Assembly (NCBI RefSeq): GCF_040096075.1 | Contig: NZ_JBBMFJ010000022.1 | Coordinates: forward strand, 1-64,000 | DNA from: Brotaphodocola faecis | GTDB taxonomy: Bacteria > Bacillota > Clostridia > Lachnospirales > Lachnospiraceae | Length of the DNA stretch: 64,000 nt | Reading direction: 5' to 3' | Part shown: positions 62,029 to 64,000 of the stretch, in pieces | How the letters are laid out: the number at the start of each line of letters is the position of its first letter | Position numbering within the stretch: the stretch's first letter is position 1 | Notes under the pieces: model-generated | What the model saw: the letters and a program-made list of their open reading frames with translations, nothing else | Database searches by the model: none | Told to the model about the DNA's origin: nothing | Program-made: the position numbers and the translations under genes

Positions 62029-62054
62029 GAGCTGATAACCTGCGTTATCAGCTC
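62029..62054. other. Perfect 11-bp hairpin
   Basis: GAGCTGATAAC and GTTATCAGCTC pair perfectly around the four-base loop CTGC. No T tract follows. The surrounding 61809-62556 gap contains no convincing gene. Confidence 0.6.
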
Positions 62055-62281
62055 GAGTATTATGAAAAAAATCTTTTAAGCGTTTTATAAACAACTCTTT
62101 CGTTCCTGTTGTTTATGGTTACAGTATAGGAAGAAATCGTGAAGAAATCGTGTTGAATCTGTAAAAGGTTTTTGAATGAATTGTGAACGAAATATGAATG
62201 AAAGATCGGACTGTCCGAATGGGAAAAAGGAAAGAAATCTGGAAAACCACTTGCCATCCCGGAAAATCTGATGCACAATGT

Positions 62282-62531
62282 AACGAGTGCAAGAGAGCCG
62301 AAAGCGTGCTTGCACGGTTGCGGCGAACGACGAGGCAATCGAGCGACGCAAGTCGCGAGAACGAGTGCAAGAGAGCCGAAAGCGTGCTTGCACGGTTGCG
62401 GCGAACGACGAGGCAATCGAGCGACGCAAGTCGCGAGAACGAGTGCAAGAGAGCCGAAAGCGTGCTTGCAGGCTTAAGGCGAACGACGAGGCAATCGAGT
62501 GACGCGAGTCGCGAGAACGAGTGCAAGAGAG
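62282..62531 (+). repeat. 78-bp tandem repeat, three units plus a partial
   Basis: Units start at 62282, 62360 and 62438, with a 16-base partial unit at 62516. Each holds a GTGCAAG/CTTGCAC stem and a GCGAC-GCAA-GTCGC hairpin with a GNRA loop; the third unit has GCGA, still GNRA. The array ends 25 bases before the AEC gene and probably lies in its leader. Units 1 and 2 are identical, unit 3 diverges. Confidence 0.9.
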
Positions 62532-62556
62532 TGAAAGAGAGGGAGGATGAGTTACT

Positions 62557-63471
62557 GTGGGACCAATACTGATGAGGGCCGCCTGCTTTATTATGGTAAT
62601 TATTCTGGGGCATCTGCTGCGCCGGATTGGCTTTTTTAAAGAAGACGATTTTCATGTGTTGTCTAAGATCGTGCTGAAGATCACACTGCCGGCATCGATT
62701 ATCACCAGTGTGGCCGGAAGGGAAATCCAGCCCTCCATGCTGGCAATCTGCCTGCTTGGATTTGGCGGAGGAGCGTTGTATATGGGTATTCTGTACATCC
62801 TGAACCTGCATGCATCCAAAGAAAAACGAGCGTTTGAGGTCCTGAACGTTTCCGGCTATAATATCGGAACCTTTACCATGCCTTTTGTGCAGAGTTTTCT
62901 CGGACCGGCCGGAATGCTGGCTACCAGTCTGTTTGATACAGGAAACTCCTTTGTCTGTCTGGGTGGTTCTTACAGCGTTGCGTCTATGATCAAGGGTGGA
63001 GGAGAGCCATCGTCCTCCTTTAAGCGCATTGCTTCTACGCTGGTACGCTCGGTGCCGTTTGATACTTACATACTGATGACCGTGCTGAATCTGCTTCACA
63101 TTGGTCTCCCGGATCCGGTACTTTCCTTTGCCGGGATTCTGGGAAATGCGAACCCGTTTCTTGCCATGCTGATGCTGGGAGTCGGGTTTCATCTGTCTGG
63201 CAGCCGGGAACAGATTGGCGTTATGGCCCGGATTCTTGTGGTCCGCTATGGAGTTGCACTGATTCTGGCTGTGGCATTTTTCAATCTGCTGCCGCTGGAA
63301 CTGGAATATCGCCAGGCCCTGGCTTTTCTGGTGTTCAGCCCAATTTCTTCCGCCGTGCCGGCATTTACGGCAGATCTGGGAGAGGATTTTGGACTGTCCA
63401 GCGCGCTCAATTCGATATCGGCCCTGATCAGCATCTGTTGTATCATCACGGTGCTGGTACTGGTTATGTAA
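62557..63471 (+). CDS. AEC family transporter (auxin efflux carrier type)
   Basis: A 304-residue protein with about ten helices, in the PIN-like AEC family that moves small carboxylates such as malate. It begins GPILMRAACFIMVIILG and includes GYNIGTFTMPFVQSFLG near residue 100, a family signature. The GTG start at 62557 is favoured by GGGAGGA about nine bases upstream; an ATG at 62572 is further away. The 78-bp repeats lie just before it. It is followed 38 bases later by aroE. Confidence 0.83.
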   Translation: MGPILMRAACFIMVIILGHLLRRIGFFKEDDFHVLSKIVLKITLPASIITSVAGREIQPSMLAICLLGFGGGALYMGILYILNLHASKEKRAFEVLNVSGYNIGTFTMPFVQSFLGPAGMLATSLFDTGNSFVCLGGSYSVASMIKGGGEPSSSFKRIASTLVRSVPFDTYILMTVLNLLHIGLPDPVLSFAGILGNANPFLAMLMLGVGFHLSGSREQIGVMARILVVRYGVALILAVAFFNLLPLELEYRQALAFLVFSPISSAVPAFTADLGEDFGLSSALNSISALISICCIITVLVLVM

Positions 63472-63509
63472 GGATATAGAATCATTTATAATTAAGAAGG
63501 AGAATGACT

Positions 63510-64000
63510 ATGGAAATCAGTGGACATACAAGACTGTTATGCCTGATCGGAAGTCCGGTAGCCCATTCCGGCTCACCGGCTATGTACAATTACAGCTTTG
63601 AGAAGCTGGGACTGGACTACCGCTATCTGGCCTTTGACATTAAAGAAGAAGATACCAAAAAGGCCATTGAGGCGTTAAAGATGATGAACTTCCGCGGCTG
63701 CAACATTACCATGCCGGGAAAAACCGTGGCAGCTTCCTGCTGTGATGAGCTTTCCAAAGCGGCGCAGCTGACGGGGGCCATCAACACCATTGTAAATGAA
63801 GATGGAAAACTGGTGGGACATATCACCGATGGAACAGGCTGGATCCGCAACTGTCTGGAGCACGGATTTGATATTCACGGGAAGAAACTGGTGATTGCGG
63901 GAACCGGCGGCGCTGGTACTGCCATTCAGATCGCGGCAGCCCTGGGTGGAGCGAAGAAAATTGCGATCTTTGCGCGGAAATCTTCCCCACGTTTCGCAAA
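63510..64000 (+). CDS. aroE: Shikimate dehydrogenase, 5' part only
   Basis: At least 163 residues of an AroE/YdiB-type NADP(H) dehydrogenase are present; the gene runs off the window. The ATG at 63510 follows AAGAAGGAG. Visible motifs: GSPVAHSGSPAMYN (shikimate site), NITMPGK with the catalytic Lys, HITDGTGW with the catalytic Asp, and the nucleotide loop GTGGAGTAIQI. It reduces 3-dehydroshikimate in aromatic amino-acid synthesis. Quinate/shikimate variants are possible. Confidence 0.88.
   Translation, partial: MEISGHTRLLCLIGSPVAHSGSPAMYNYSFEKLGLDYRYLAFDIKEEDTKKAIEALKMMNFRGCNITMPGKTVAASCCDELSKAAQLTGAINTIVNEDGKLVGHITDGTGWIRNCLEHGFDIHGKKLVIAGTGGAGTAIQIAAALGGAKKIAIFARKSSPRFA

Noticed and set aside
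62282..62531. CRISPR array
   Set aside because: The repeats are directly joined 78-bp units without variable spacers, and no cas gene is present.
62198..62572. Forward open frame of 124 codons through the 78-bp repeats, giving three 26-residue repeats
   Set aside because: The period is a multiple of three, so several frames stay open by themselves. There is no ribosome binding site at its ATG and the composition is Arg-rich, typical of a non-coding GC-rich array.
62119..63192. Reverse open frame of 357 codons
   Set aside because: It is antisense to the AEC transporter gene and passes through the repeat array; no start signal and no recognisable protein.

Overview
The window looks like chromosome from an anaerobic, Gram-positive gut clostridium, most likely a member of the Lachnospiraceae. 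The basis is the mix of strong AGGAGG-type ribosome binding sites, a str operon (rpsL-rpsG-fusA-tuf), an anaerobic class III ribonucleotide reductase, a TIGR04086-type membrane protein, a secreted protein with cell-wall-binding repeats, CspABC-like subtilases and LytR-CpsA-Psr glycan chemistry. No species can be named from the sequence alone.

Region by region: (1) 1-1.6 kb holds a secreted repeat protein on the minus strand. (2) 1.8-15.2 kb is a surface-glycan operon: a thiamine-diphosphate (TPP) enzyme, two paralogous SDR sugar reductases/epimerases, a sugar C-methyltransferase, three GT2 proteins, an undecaprenyl-phosphate sugar transferase and an LCP ligase. (3) 15.3-32.2 kb is mostly housekeeping: an HtrA protease, a Csp-like subtilase, an lspA-like signal peptidase, a CNNM/CBS protein, the str operon, a secreted subtilase, a D,D-carboxypeptidase and nrdD. 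(4) 32.2-48.9 kb is a second glycan operon: a Wzt-type ABC ATPase without its permease, a 1322-residue multidomain glycosyltransferase, a complete GDP-heptose set (hddC, hddA, gmhB, gmhA), glycosyltransferases, a large membrane protein, rfbF-rfbG-rfbH for CDP-deoxyhexose, LicD and a polyprenyl-phosphate-type GT2. (5) 49-64 kb carries transporters and small metabolic modules: BCCT, an MBL hydrolase, a LuxR regulator divergent from a CoA-transferase/crotonase/sodium-symporter operon, a zinc PLC-like protein, an AGCS symporter, an NCS2 permease with an apparent internal deletion, a CaCA antiporter, an AEC transporter and the 5' part of a shikimate dehydrogenase gene.

The two glycan blocks appear to be halves of one system. 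CDP-4-keto-3,6-dideoxyhexose made by RfbFGH in block 4 is a natural substrate for the TPP enzyme, SDRs and C-methyltransferase of block 2. This would give a branched-chain deoxysugar in the manner of yersiniose. Both blocks start with the same extended -10 promoter core (ATGGTATACT), with a TGCA in the same -35 register.

The most unusual element is a family of tiny palindromic insertions. Four copies are identical 27-bp units (arms GTAACTGT/ACAGTTAC), each flanked by a perfect, different 8-bp target duplication, and three of these sit exactly at stop codons inside or at the ends of operon genes. There are also divergent copies and a 133-bp relative whose right end is nearly the 27-bp unit. 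This looks like a non-autonomous transposon reduced to a solo end. Other noncoding signals include a possible H-type pseudoknot between rpsL and rpsG, a pair of NrdR-like boxes before nrdD, a 78-bp tandem repeat with GNRA-capped hairpins before the AEC gene, and candidate operators before the CoA-transferase and NCS2 genes. No tRNA, rRNA or CRISPR array was recognised.
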